Of a DNA stretch of 8,513 nucleotides, positions 1-6,350 are shown piece by piece; within the stretch, counting starts at the first letter, position 1; every line of letters starts with the position of its first letter. The DNA is taken from contig JANYKY010000453.1 in the NCBI GenBank assembly GCA_025357975.1, forward strand, positions 1-8,513. Reading direction: 5' to 3'. The DNA comes from Gemmatimonadaceae bacterium (GTDB taxonomy: Bacteria; Gemmatimonadota; Gemmatimonadetes; Gemmatimonadales; Gemmatimonadaceae). A program made the translations under genes and the position numbers. A model generated the notes under the pieces. It saw nothing but the letters and a program-made list of their open reading frames with translations, made no database searches and was not told where the DNA came from.

Positions 1-779
1 GCCCGCAGGTGGGCGACGAGTTGGTTCGAAACGAGCTCGCTCGCTCCCAGGTTGCAACGCTACCGCTGGGTGTTCTCGTCGCGAGTACTGCGGGCTGGAT
101 TGGATACATGATTCAGCAGTCAATCGACAACGCTTTACGGAAGGCTGGCATCGCCCGCGCGGTGGTGACGGTCATAACTCAGGTGATCGTCAATCCGGCG
201 GACACGGCCCTGTCGGTGGCAACCAAATTCATTGGTCATCAGATTTCACCTGAACGTGCCGATGCTCTCGCATCCGAAGGCCAGACCATCAAGAAAGATT
301 CCCGCGGCAACTTTCGAAGAGTCGTCGGCAGTCCGCAACCGCTGGCGGTTCGCGAGCTCGGGGTAATTAGAAGCCTCGTGAACACCGGGGCAATCGTAAT
401 CGCCGCGGGAGGCGGAGGAATTCCGGTCTACAGCGAGGCATCTGGCGCACTCGAAGGCGTAGACGCTGTAGCGGACAAGGATTTGTCAGCCGCGGTGCTC
501 GCTCGCGAGCTCGAGGCGGAGCTTCTTCTGATACTTACAGATGTGGATGCGGTTTATGCGGACTGGGGCCGGCCCGGTCAACACGCATTCGACAGGCTTA
601 CCGTGGCGGAGGCCGAAGCACTCGACTCGAATGGCGCGTTCGGTGAGGGAAGCATGGCCCCGAAGGTTCGCGCTGCAGTCGACTATGTTCGCGCGACGGG
701 GGGCCGGGCAGTGATCACGGAGTTGAGTCGGGGGCTCGCCGCGGTGCATGGAAGCGCAGGGACTACCATAGCCCGTTAA
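1..779 (+). CDS. arcC: Carbamate kinase, N-terminus cut off by window edge
   Basis: Carbamate kinase transfers phosphate between carbamoyl phosphate and ADP, giving ATP, carbamate and then ammonia and CO2; it acts in the cytoplasm. The reading frame is already open at base 3 and reads PQVGDELVRNE, the family's usual GPQVG region, so the GTG at 9 is an internal valine and not the start. The N-terminal GGNAL segment (roughly 50 residues) lies outside the window; intact members are about 310 residues. Visible family motifs, numbered from that valine, are GWIGYMIQQSIDNAL (about 29-43), TQVIVNPADTAL (57-68), ATKFIG (71-76), RRVVGSPQPLAV, AAGGGGIPV, a conserved DKDLSAAVLA, LILTDVDAVY and GSMAPKV near the C-terminus. 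Several positions differ from the textbook pattern: PTKPIG reads ATKFIG, VVPSP reads VVGSP, and the DPAF motif reads DTAL. It is therefore a divergent member, but the glycine-rich and lysine motifs are intact. No other arginine-deiminase genes are visible. Stop is TAA at 777-779. Confidence 0.88.
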   Translation, partial: PQVGDELVRNELARSQVATLPLGVLVASTAGWIGYMIQQSIDNALRKAGIARAVVTVITQVIVNPADTALSVATKFIGHQISPERADALASEGQTIKKDSRGNFRRVVGSPQPLAVRELGVIRSLVNTGAIVIAAGGGGIPVYSEASGALEGVDAVADKDLSAAVLARELEAELLLILTDVDAVYADWGRPGQHAFDRLTVAEAEALDSNGAFGEGSMAPKVRAAVDYVRATGGRAVITELSRGLAAVHGSAGTTIAR

Positions 780-809
780 TTTGCATGTTCAAATCCAGCA
801 ACCACTCAC

Positions 810-828
810 CCGCGAGCCAGTCTCGCGG
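810..828 (+). promoter_or_regulatory. GC-rich hairpin just before the sucC ribosome binding site
   Basis: CCGCGAG (810-816) and CTCGCGG (822-828) are perfectly complementary, giving a 7-bp stem with a 5-base loop. It lies in the 61-base gap between carbamate kinase and sucC and ends three bases before the GGAG ribosome binding site. No run of T follows, so it is not a normal intrinsic terminator. It could separate the two transcripts or affect ribosome access to sucC. The structure is seen directly; any role is inference, and short GC stems arise by chance in DNA of this composition. Confidence 0.3.
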
Positions 829-831
829 AGC

Positions 832-835
832 GGAG
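832..835 (+). promoter_or_regulatory. Ribosome binding site that fixes the sucC start
   Basis: GGAG sits five bases before the GTG at 841. The same frame is open back to a TTG at 781, but that start has no purine-rich site in front of it. The family N-terminus (MNIHEYQAK) begins exactly at 841. Confidence 0.65.
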
Positions 836-840
836 ACAGT

Positions 841-1983
841 GTGAATATCCACGAGTATCAGGCAAAGGAAATATTTCGGAATGCGGGCATTCCCATTCCG
901 CCGGGCGAGATTGCGACGACTCCCGAAGAAGCCGAGGCAATCGCGCGCAAATTCGGCGGGACTGTCGTGGTAAAGGCACAGGTGCATGCCGGAGGACGCG
1001 GGAAAGCGGGCGGAGTGAAGCTTGCCAAAACTCCTGAGGAAGCTCGCGAAATCGCGAAGGCGATTCTTTCCCTGACCATCAAGGATCTTCCCGTCCAGAA
1101 AGTTCTGGTGACGCCAGCCGCTGACATCGATACGGAAGCCTATGTCGGAGTCATCGTCGATCGTGCGTCCAAGCGCGCTGTTTTTATGGTCAGCCCCGCG
1201 GGCGGCATCGACATCGAGCAGGTCGCCGCCGAGACGCCTGAGAAATTGATGAGGTATCCGGTCGATCCTCGTTTTGGGCTGATGCCATTCGAAGCAATGG
1301 AGATGGGATTTTTTCTTTACGATGACGTGAAAAAAGCACGCGCGGCTGCGAAGATCATGCAACAGCTCTATACGGCCTTCATCGACAATGGTGGGTCGCT
1401 GGCCGAGATAAACCCTCTCGTGACGACACCGGCAGGCGACGTTGTGGCGCTCGACGCGAAGATGGTAATCGACGACAACGAGCTCGACCGCTATCCCGCC
1501 GTCGCTGCATTGCGCGACGAATCTTCTGAAGATCCAGCCGAGGTGCAGGCTCGCAAGGCGAACCTGACGTTCATCAAGCTCGACGGAAATGTCGGATGCG
1601 TTGTCAATGGAGCGGGGCTCGCGATGGCAACGATGGATCTGGTGAAGTACTACGGCGGAGAGCCAGCGAATTTTCTGGATATCGGCGGATCCTCGAACCC
1701 CGAGAAGGTCGTCAATGCTCTTCGCATCATCACTTCGGACCCAAATGTGAAGGCGATCCTGTTCAACATCTTCGGCGGGATCACTCGTACCGACGATGTC
1801 GCGAACGGGATTGTCACGGCGACAAAACAGAATCCGCTCAAGGTCCCGATCGTGATTCGGTTGACCGGCACCAACGAAGAAATCGCGCTGAAAATCCTGA
1901 CCGAAAACGGATTCTCTGCCATGACCGACATGGATGAGGCCGTGAAAAAGGCTGTTTCACTCGCAACCGGGATCGCAGCGTGA
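841..1983 (+). CDS. sucC: Succinyl-CoA synthetase (ADP/GDP-forming), beta subunit
   Basis: This is the nucleotide-binding beta subunit of succinyl-CoA ligase, the TCA-cycle enzyme that converts succinyl-CoA, phosphate and NDP to succinate, CoA and NTP; it pairs with the SucD product. The 380 residues match the family length (E. coli about 388). The N-terminus [12 protein letters not shown] is the classic start. The ATP-grasp domain shows VVKAQ with Lys45 and the glycine loop GGRGKAGGV (51-59). The Mg-binding pair is in AEINPLV (Asn191) and ALDAKM (Asp205). The C-terminal ligase domain carries [11 protein letters not shown] (256-266), FLDIGGSS (279-285) and FNIFGGITR (308-316), the loops that bind the phosphate at the subunit contact. 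Start is GTG with a GGAG site upstream. The stop overlaps the sucD start (GTGA), implying a co-translated pair. Whether it prefers ATP or GTP cannot be told from the sequence by eye. Confidence 0.97.
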   Translation: MNIHEYQAKEIFRNAGIPIPPGEIATTPEEAEAIARKFGGTVVVKAQVHAGGRGKAGGVKLAKTPEEAREIAKAILSLTIKDLPVQKVLVTPAADIDTEAYVGVIVDRASKRAVFMVSPAGGIDIEQVAAETPEKLMRYPVDPRFGLMPFEAMEMGFFLYDDVKKARAAAKIMQQLYTAFIDNGGSLAEINPLVTTPAGDVVALDAKMVIDDNELDRYPAVAALRDESSEDPAEVQARKANLTFIKLDGNVGCVVNGAGLAMATMDLVKYYGGEPANFLDIGGSSNPEKVVNALRIITSDPNVKAILFNIFGGITRTDDVANGIVTATKQNPLKVPIVIRLTGTNEEIALKILTENGFSAMTDMDEAVKKAVSLATGIAA

Positions 1984-2849
1984 GCATCTTCATCGACAAC
2001 AGCACGCGACTGCTGGTTCAGGGAATCACCGGCCGCGATGGATCGTTTCACACCCGCCAGATGATCGAATATGGAACGAAGGTCGTCGGCGGTGTCACGC
2101 CCGGAAAAGGCGGCCAGAAGTTCGACGAAACCGTGCCAATCTTCAATACGGTCGAGCAAGCTGTAAAGGAAACCGGGGCGAACGCGACAGTCATCTACGT
2201 GCCGCCCATGTTTGCCGCAGACGCGATGATGGAAGCAGCCGATGCAGGAATTCCGTTCATCGTCTGCATTACCGAGGGCGTTCCGGTGCTCGACATGACG
2301 AAGGTTTATCCGTTCGTCAAAGAGAAGGGAGCGCGGCTCCTTGGGCCGAATTGTCCGGGGCTGATCTCACCAGGTAAATCAAAAGTTGGCATCATTCCAG
2401 GGCGAATCTGCACGCCTGGTAACATCGGGCTTGTCAGCCGCTCGGGAACCCTGACGTATGAAGTTGTCTTCCAGATGACGCGAGCTGGAATGGGGCAAAC
2501 CACCTGCGTTGGAATTGGCGGCGACCCGATCAACGGCACGAATTTCATCGATTGCCTTGCTGCGTTCGAGGCCGACCCTGATACGACCTCAGTCGTAATG
2601 ATCGGGGAGATCGGCGGGACCGACGAGCAGGAAGCAGCCACTTTCGTAAAGGAAAAGATGTCGAAGCCAGTGGTGGGATTCATCGCTGGACAGACCGCTC
2701 CTCCAGGCCGGCGGATGGGTCACGCTGGCGCCATTATCTCCGGATCGGCCGGTACGGCAGCAGAAAAAATGCAGGCGTTCGAAGAGAACGGTATCAGCGT
2801 AGCGAAGCGGCCCATCGATGTGGTCGAACTTCTCAGAAACGCTCACTAA
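1980..2849 (+). CDS. sucD: Succinyl-CoA synthetase, alpha subunit
   Basis: This is the alpha subunit of succinyl-CoA ligase. It binds CoA and carries the histidine that is phosphorylated during catalysis. The 289 residues equal the family's usual length. The CoA-binding Rossmann domain contains [10 protein letters not shown] (15-24) and GGVTPGKGG (37-45). GPNCPG is at 122-127, and [10 protein letters not shown] (178-187) and GEIGG (209-213) follow. The phospho-histidine is His248 in [13 protein letters not shown], matching E. coli His246. The GTG start overlaps the last codon and stop of sucC by four bases, and a weak GGGA lies seven bases upstream inside sucC. This supports translational coupling and equal amounts of the two subunits. 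Stop is TAA; ndk begins 19 bases later, so it probably shares the transcript. Confidence 0.97.
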   Translation: MSIFIDNSTRLLVQGITGRDGSFHTRQMIEYGTKVVGGVTPGKGGQKFDETVPIFNTVEQAVKETGANATVIYVPPMFAADAMMEAADAGIPFIVCITEGVPVLDMTKVYPFVKEKGARLLGPNCPGLISPGKSKVGIIPGRICTPGNIGLVSRSGTLTYEVVFQMTRAGMGQTTCVGIGGDPINGTNFIDCLAAFEADPDTTSVVMIGEIGGTDEQEAATFVKEKMSKPVVGFIAGQTAPPGRRMGHAGAIISGSAGTAAEKMQAFEENGISVAKRPIDVVELLRNAH

Positions 2850-2868
2850 ATCACACTGGGATATAGAC

Positions 2869-3297
2869 ATGGCTGGCAGCAGGACACTTACAATCGTAAA
2901 GCCGGATGCTTTCGCTTCGGGTAAGGCCGGGAGGATCATCGCGCACCTCGAACAGGCGGGCTTCAAGGTCAAGGCGGGTCGCGTGCTGCACATGACGCAG
3001 GCACAGGCCGGCGCATTTTACGAGGTTCACAAAGAGCGCCCGTTCTACGGGTCACTCGTGAGCTTCATGACCTCCGGGCCGTGTATGCCGCTTGTGCTCG
3101 AGAAGGCCAACGCCGTCCTGTCGCTGCGGGATGCGATCGGCGCGACTGATCCGGCCGAGGCCGCCGAAGGCACTGTTCGGAAGCTCTATGCCGAGTCGAA
3201 GGAGCGGAATGCCATCCATGCTTCGGATTCGGATGAGAATGCGGAGAGGGAAGCACGATTCTTCTTCTCCGAGTCTGAGCTTATCGCGGCTCTGTAG
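2869..3297 (+). CDS. ndk: Nucleoside diphosphate kinase
   Basis: Ndk moves the gamma phosphate between nucleoside triphosphates and diphosphates through a phospho-histidine, balancing NTP and dNTP pools in the cytoplasm. The 142-residue product starts [14 protein letters not shown], the standard N-terminus, including the conserved Lys of the IVKPDA strand. [13 protein letters not shown] follows in mid-protein. The catalytic histidine is His117 in NAIHASDS, at the same number as in E. coli. FFFSESE closes the fold. The frame is open upstream to a GTG at 2818 inside sucD, but the ATG at 2869 fits the family and has a weak GGGA about seven bases upstream. It follows sucD by 19 bases, so NTP made by SucCD can be redistributed by a neighbour on the same message. 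The stop TAG is followed by the 300-base gap holding the inverted repeat, so this is probably the end of the unit. Confidence 0.97.
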   Translation: MAGSRTLTIVKPDAFASGKAGRIIAHLEQAGFKVKAGRVLHMTQAQAGAFYEVHKERPFYGSLVSFMTSGPCMPLVLEKANAVLSLRDAIGATDPAEAAEGTVRKLYAESKERNAIHASDSDENAEREARFFFSESELIAAL

Positions 3298-3315
3298 GTG
3301 CAACGGTGAGGACGG

Positions 3316-3529
3316 AACCACAGAACTGCCGTTTAACTACGATGCACAGATGAAAATGATGAGTGCTCAAGGACTTTGACCGGTCCGTAGAGATCTCGCA
3401 AATCTGGGTTCTAGTATTTGTTGTTTAACCACAAAAACGGAAGCTTGATGTCGGGCTGATATCAGCGAGGCCCAATCAGCCGTCATCATTTTCATCTGTG
3501 CATCGCAGTTAAATGGCCGTTCCGTAGTT
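3316..3529. repeat. 214-bp imperfect inverted-repeat element, 47-bp arms, 120-bp centre
   Basis: The left arm 3316-3362 is the reverse complement of 3483-3529 at 42 of 47 positions. The inner 23 bp (3340-3362 against 3483-3505) match perfectly. The mismatches lie at 3339, 3331, 3327, 3322 and 3319, all towards the outer end. Each arm contains the AT-richer core GATGCACAGATGAAAATGA. The 120-bp centre has no gene; its longest ATG frame is nine codons. It holds a partial echo of the arm (GTTTAACCACAAAAAC, 3423-3438), a perfect 12-bp palindrome GCTGATATCAGC at 3455-3466, and GGCTGAT/ATCAGCC (3454-3460 with 3475-3481). The element fills most of the 300-base gap between ndk and yceD. The shape resembles a miniature inverted-repeat element or a REP-like dispersed element. 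From memory, intergenic repeats rich in CACAGATG occur in several bacterial phyla, but I cannot check copies here. I see no transposase and no clear target-site duplication. Confidence 0.8.
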
Positions 3530-3597
3530 TAGTCCTCGGCCTTATCGCGATCAGCCCACTTTTCGCAGGGTCCTAAGGTCGCTAGTTTTAAGAGCTT

Positions 3598-4110
3598 ATG
3601 CTGTCGTTTGACATTCGCTCCCTGGAGTCGCAGGCGGCGCAAGTCGAGGGCCTTCTCGCCACCGATGATTCGGTATGGGAAGACGGAGACCTGCGCCCTA
3701 CCAGTCCCATTAAAGTCGGAGGCCGGCTCTCGTATGCCGGCCCGTCCCGCTTTTACTTCAGCGGGAGTATCAGCGGCCAGACAGAGATGTCCTGCCGCCG
3801 GTGTTTGACAGAAGTGGAAGCCTCGGTGGACGAGGAAGCGCATTTTATTTTTTCGTCGGAAGGCGATGACACGTCGGACGATCCCGATGTCCATCCCTTC
3901 GACGAGCAGGCCCATAACCTCGATCTGCGTCCGGCTATCCGCGAGCTCTGGCTGCTCTCGGTACCCGGATTCGTTCTTTGCCGGGAAGACTGCAAAGGCT
4001 TGTGCCGCAGTTGTGGTATTGATTTGAACAGCGGGTCGTGCGATTGTGCTCCCGCAGCTACCGAAAGTCGTTGGGACGCGCTGCGCGGGATTCGCAGCCA
4101 GCTGCCCTGA
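3598..4110 (+). CDS. yceD: DUF177 / YceD family protein linked to 23S rRNA
   Basis: The YceD (DUF177) family is nearly always encoded directly before rpmF, as here, and is linked to 23S rRNA accumulation or large-subunit assembly; its exact action is not settled. The product has 170 residues, normal for the family. A central CRRC motif (Cys66, Cys69) leads the strand CLTEVEASVDEEAHF. The C-terminal signature runs from the LSVPGFVLCREDC stretch through GLCRSCGIDLN to CDC, with Cys128, 132, 136, 139, 148 and 150. It ends with RWDALRGI, equivalent to the usual DPRW..L..L. The many paired cysteines suggest metal binding, which is inference. An acidic stretch (about 88-104) separates the two parts. 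The start is ATG at 3598 with only a weak AAGAG close by. It is the first gene after the repeat element and probably heads the fab operon. Confidence 0.88.
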   Translation: MLSFDIRSLESQAAQVEGLLATDDSVWEDGDLRPTSPIKVGGRLSYAGPSRFYFSGSISGQTEMSCRRCLTEVEASVDEEAHFIFSSEGDDTSDDPDVHPFDEQAHNLDLRPAIRELWLLSVPGFVLCREDCKGLCRSCGIDLNSGSCDCAPAATESRWDALRGIRSQLP

Positions 4111-4140
4111 AAAGCTTTACACTCAACTTAGAAATCGACA

Positions 4141-4323
4141 ATGGCCGTCCCGAAGCGCCGTACTTCCAAAAGAAAAAAGCGCGCCCGCAACACACATAAA
4201 GTCGCTCCCGCTATCGCGATCCAGAAGTGCCCGCGCTGCCAGAGCATGAAGCGCCCGCATCATGTCTGCGACGAATGCGGCTATTACGATGGTGAACAAA
4301 GAGTAGCTGCCAGGGAAGCGTAG
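4141..4323 (+). CDS. rpmF: Large-subunit ribosomal protein bL32
   Basis: This is a 60-residue basic protein of the 50S subunit. MAVPKRRTSKRKKRARNTHK is the typical bL32 N-terminus, which threads into rRNA. It is followed by a four-cysteine zinc ribbon, CPRC (Cys30, Cys33) and CDEC (Cys43, Cys46), then GYYDGEQ. Bacterial bL32 exists in zinc-binding and cysteine-free forms, and this is the zinc form. It lies 30 bases after yceD and 3 bases before the plsX start, the conserved yceD-rpmF-plsX-fab order. I see no purine-rich ribosome binding site in the 30-base gap, which is odd for a ribosomal protein gene. Stop is TAG. Confidence 0.97.
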   Translation: MAVPKRRTSKRKKRARNTHKVAPAIAIQKCPRCQSMKRPHHVCDECGYYDGEQRVAAREA

Positions 4324-4326
4324 GCA

Positions 4327-5361
4327 TTGGCGCGCATCGCGTTGGACGCCATGGGGGGCGACTTTGCACCTCAGGCAACTATCGCAGGAGCGCTTCTCTC
4401 ACTCGACGCCGCTGATGGCCATACTGTTCAGCTCGTTGGGCAAACTGCCACAATAGAACAACAGCTCGCCGAGCTTCTCAGCGGCGAGCTTGAGCATTGC
4501 GCCCATGTGCGTAACCGCATCGACATCGTCGAAGCGCCCGACAATATCGGCATGTCCGAGCGGCCGACGGCGGCACTTCGCAAGAAGCCGAACAATCCAA
4601 TGGCGGTCGGCGTAAAGATGCAGGTCGACGGATTGTCCGATGCATTCGTCTCGGCCGGCAACACGGGCGCCCAGATGGCGGTGTCCGCGGTGATGCTGGG
4701 ATTGCACGCCGGACTCAAGCGGCCCCCGGTCTGTACCATCCTTCCCACTTCCCGCAATCCGATCGTGTTTCTCGACTCCGGAGCGAACGTCGATTGCTCA
4801 GCCGCCGAGCTCGTGCAGTTCGCGTGGCTTGGGTCTGTTTATGCGGAGACCGTACTGGAGCGGGACAACCCGGTGATCGGTTTGCTGAGCATTGGTGAAG
4901 AAGAAGCAAAGGGCAATGCGATCACCAAAGAAGCGAACGCACTCTTTCGCACAGCAGGCTTCAACTTTCAGGGCAATATCGAAGGGCGTGACTTGCCGCC
5001 GGGCGCCAGCAATCGTGGCCCTATCGATGTCATCGTCTGCGACGGGTTTGTAGGCAACATCGTACTCAAGTTTTATGAGGGCATTATCCCGATGGTGCTC
5101 GAGATCCTGAAGCGCGATCCGGAGATAGACATGAAGCGTGTAGTGACCGCGCTCGGCGCCCTCGATTCGTCGGTCTACGGCGGCGCCCCGCTGCTGGGCG
5201 TTCGCGGGATCAGCATGATCTGTCACGGCAATTCGACTTCCCGTGCGATCAAGAACGGGATCGGAGCCGCTGCGCGAGCCTTCGAAACGAGGATGAACGA
5301 CAGAATCGGGGAAAAGCTCGCATCGGCAGGCAACGAGGAAGAGATAAAGGTCGCATCGTGA
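4327..5361 (+). CDS. plsX: Phosphate acyltransferase PlsX
   Basis: PlsX makes acyl-phosphate from acyl-ACP and phosphate. PlsY then uses this to acylate glycerol-3-phosphate, so the enzyme joins fatty-acid to phospholipid synthesis; it is a peripheral membrane protein. The 344 residues fit the family. Motifs in order are IALDAMGGDFAP at the N-terminus, SAGNTGAQMA, FLDSGANVDC, LLSIGEEEAKGN, VCDGFVGNIVLKFYEG, and GAPLLGVRG followed by CHGNS near the C-terminus. The start is TTG: the family signature begins two or three residues in, no ATG or GTG fits, and AGGGA (4312-4316) inside rpmF lies ten bases upstream. Its final codon and stop overlap the fabH start as GTGA. Confidence 0.96.
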   Translation: MARIALDAMGGDFAPQATIAGALLSLDAADGHTVQLVGQTATIEQQLAELLSGELEHCAHVRNRIDIVEAPDNIGMSERPTAALRKKPNNPMAVGVKMQVDGLSDAFVSAGNTGAQMAVSAVMLGLHAGLKRPPVCTILPTSRNPIVFLDSGANVDCSAAELVQFAWLGSVYAETVLERDNPVIGLLSIGEEEAKGNAITKEANALFRTAGFNFQGNIEGRDLPPGASNRGPIDVIVCDGFVGNIVLKFYEGIIPMVLEILKRDPEIDMKRVVTALGALDSSVYGGAPLLGVRGISMICHGNSTSRAIKNGIGAAARAFETRMNDRIGEKLASAGNEEEIKVAS

Positions 5362-6347
5362 AACGTCCGATTGCTGCAGTTATCGGCACTGGACGCGGCA
5401 TTCCGCTGACTGTGATGACCAACCACGACTTCGCGGCGATCGGAATTGAAACGTCGCACGAGTGGATCGTCGAGCGATCAGGAATTGTAGAGCGACACAT
5501 CGCTCAGGACGGCGAGACTACCTGTTCGATGGCGGCGACAGCCGCTCGCGCGGCGATGGAAAAGGCATCGGTGCAAGCGGGACAGCTCGACGCAATTATC
5601 TTGAGCACGGCAACCGCTGACCGGCTTCTTCCATCCACCGCGGTAGATCTTCAGGCGGAACTCGGGGCGTCGCGCGCGGCCGCCTTCGACATCGGTGCGG
5701 CGTGCTCTGGCTGGCTTTACGCGATGACTGTTGCAGAGGGAATGATCGCAACGGGTGTAGCCGAGACGATTCTCGTGGTCGGCTCAGAGAAGATGAGCTC
5801 GATCATCGACTGGAAAGACAGGGCTACCTGCGTCCTGTTCGGTGATGGAGCGGGTGCCGTAATACTTCAGCGAGCGAAAACCGGGAAGGGAATTCTTTCG
5901 AGTTTTATGCGCAGTGACGGGCAGCTCGCGAACCTTCTCTACCGACCGGCGGGCGGTGCGGCGATTCCAATGTCGGCGCAGGTTCTGGAAGAAAGAACTC
6001 ATCTCGTGAAAATGGCTGGGCGCGAAGTCTTCAAGCACGCCGTGCGCTCGATGTCGGAGGCTGCTGACAGAGCGCTCGACATCGCGCGACTCACTGGGGC
6101 AGACATCGACCTGATGATTCCCCATCAGGCCAATGTGCGGATTATCGAGGCAACAGCGAAGCACTCGAGCATTCCGATGGACAAGGTCTATGTGAATGTC
6201 GACCGCTTCGGCAACACGTCTTCCGCATCGATACCAATCGCGATCGACGAAGCGATGGAGAAGGGAGTGATCCGCGAGGGGTCCACCGTGTTGATGGTGG
6301 CATTCGGCGCCGGATTTACATGGGCGTCCATGATCATCCGGTTCTGA
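5358..6347 (+). CDS. fabH: Beta-ketoacyl-ACP synthase III
   Basis: FabH starts fatty-acid synthesis by condensing an acyl-CoA (usually acetyl-CoA) with malonyl-ACP. The 329 residues are slightly longer than in E. coli (317). The catalytic triad is complete: Cys116 in DIGAACSGW, His256 in LMIPHQAN, and Asn286 in NVDRFGNTSSAS. The N-terminus has the usual pattern, with SHEWIVERSGIVERHIA. LFGDGAGAVIL (160-170) and the C-terminal LMVAFGAGFTWAS are also family signatures. Tryptophan follows the CSG where many members have phenylalanine; this is beside the active site and could affect primer choice, but that is inference. The GTG start overlaps plsX by four bases, with AAAGG (5346-5350) seven bases upstream. 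fabD follows after three bases. Confidence 0.96.
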   Translation: MKRPIAAVIGTGRGIPLTVMTNHDFAAIGIETSHEWIVERSGIVERHIAQDGETTCSMAATAARAAMEKASVQAGQLDAIILSTATADRLLPSTAVDLQAELGASRAAAFDIGAACSGWLYAMTVAEGMIATGVAETILVVGSEKMSSIIDWKDRATCVLFGDGAGAVILQRAKTGKGILSSFMRSDGQLANLLYRPAGGAAIPMSAQVLEERTHLVKMAGREVFKHAVRSMSEAADRALDIARLTGADIDLMIPHQANVRIIEATAKHSSIPMDKVYVNVDRFGNTSSASIPIAIDEAMEKGVIREGSTVLMVAFGAGFTWASMIIRF

Positions 6348-6350
6348 CCT

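Noticed and set aside
781..840. Upstream TTG start for sucC adding 20 residues
   Set aside because: The extension has no family similarity and no ribosome binding site; the GTG at 841 has GGAG upstream and gives the standard [10 protein letters not shown]-terminus.
763..1362. Long open frame on the minus strand across sucC
   Set aside because: The 199-codon frame is antisense to a clearly conserved gene and shows no recognisable motif; it fits the open antisense frames expected in GC-rich DNA.
2818..2868. Upstream GTG start for ndk inside sucD
   Set aside because: The ATG at 2869 gives the normal Ndk N-terminus and places the catalytic histidine at residue 117.
3350..3379. Nine-codon frame starting in the left arm of the repeat
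   Set aside because: Too short, no ribosome binding site, and part of a repeated sequence.
3298..3597. Intrinsic terminator or promoter in the ndk-yceD gap
   Set aside because: The arms are 120 bp apart and no GC hairpin followed by a T-run is present. The best -10-like hexamer before yceD (TAGTTT, 3583-3588) matches only three of six bases and has no usable -35.
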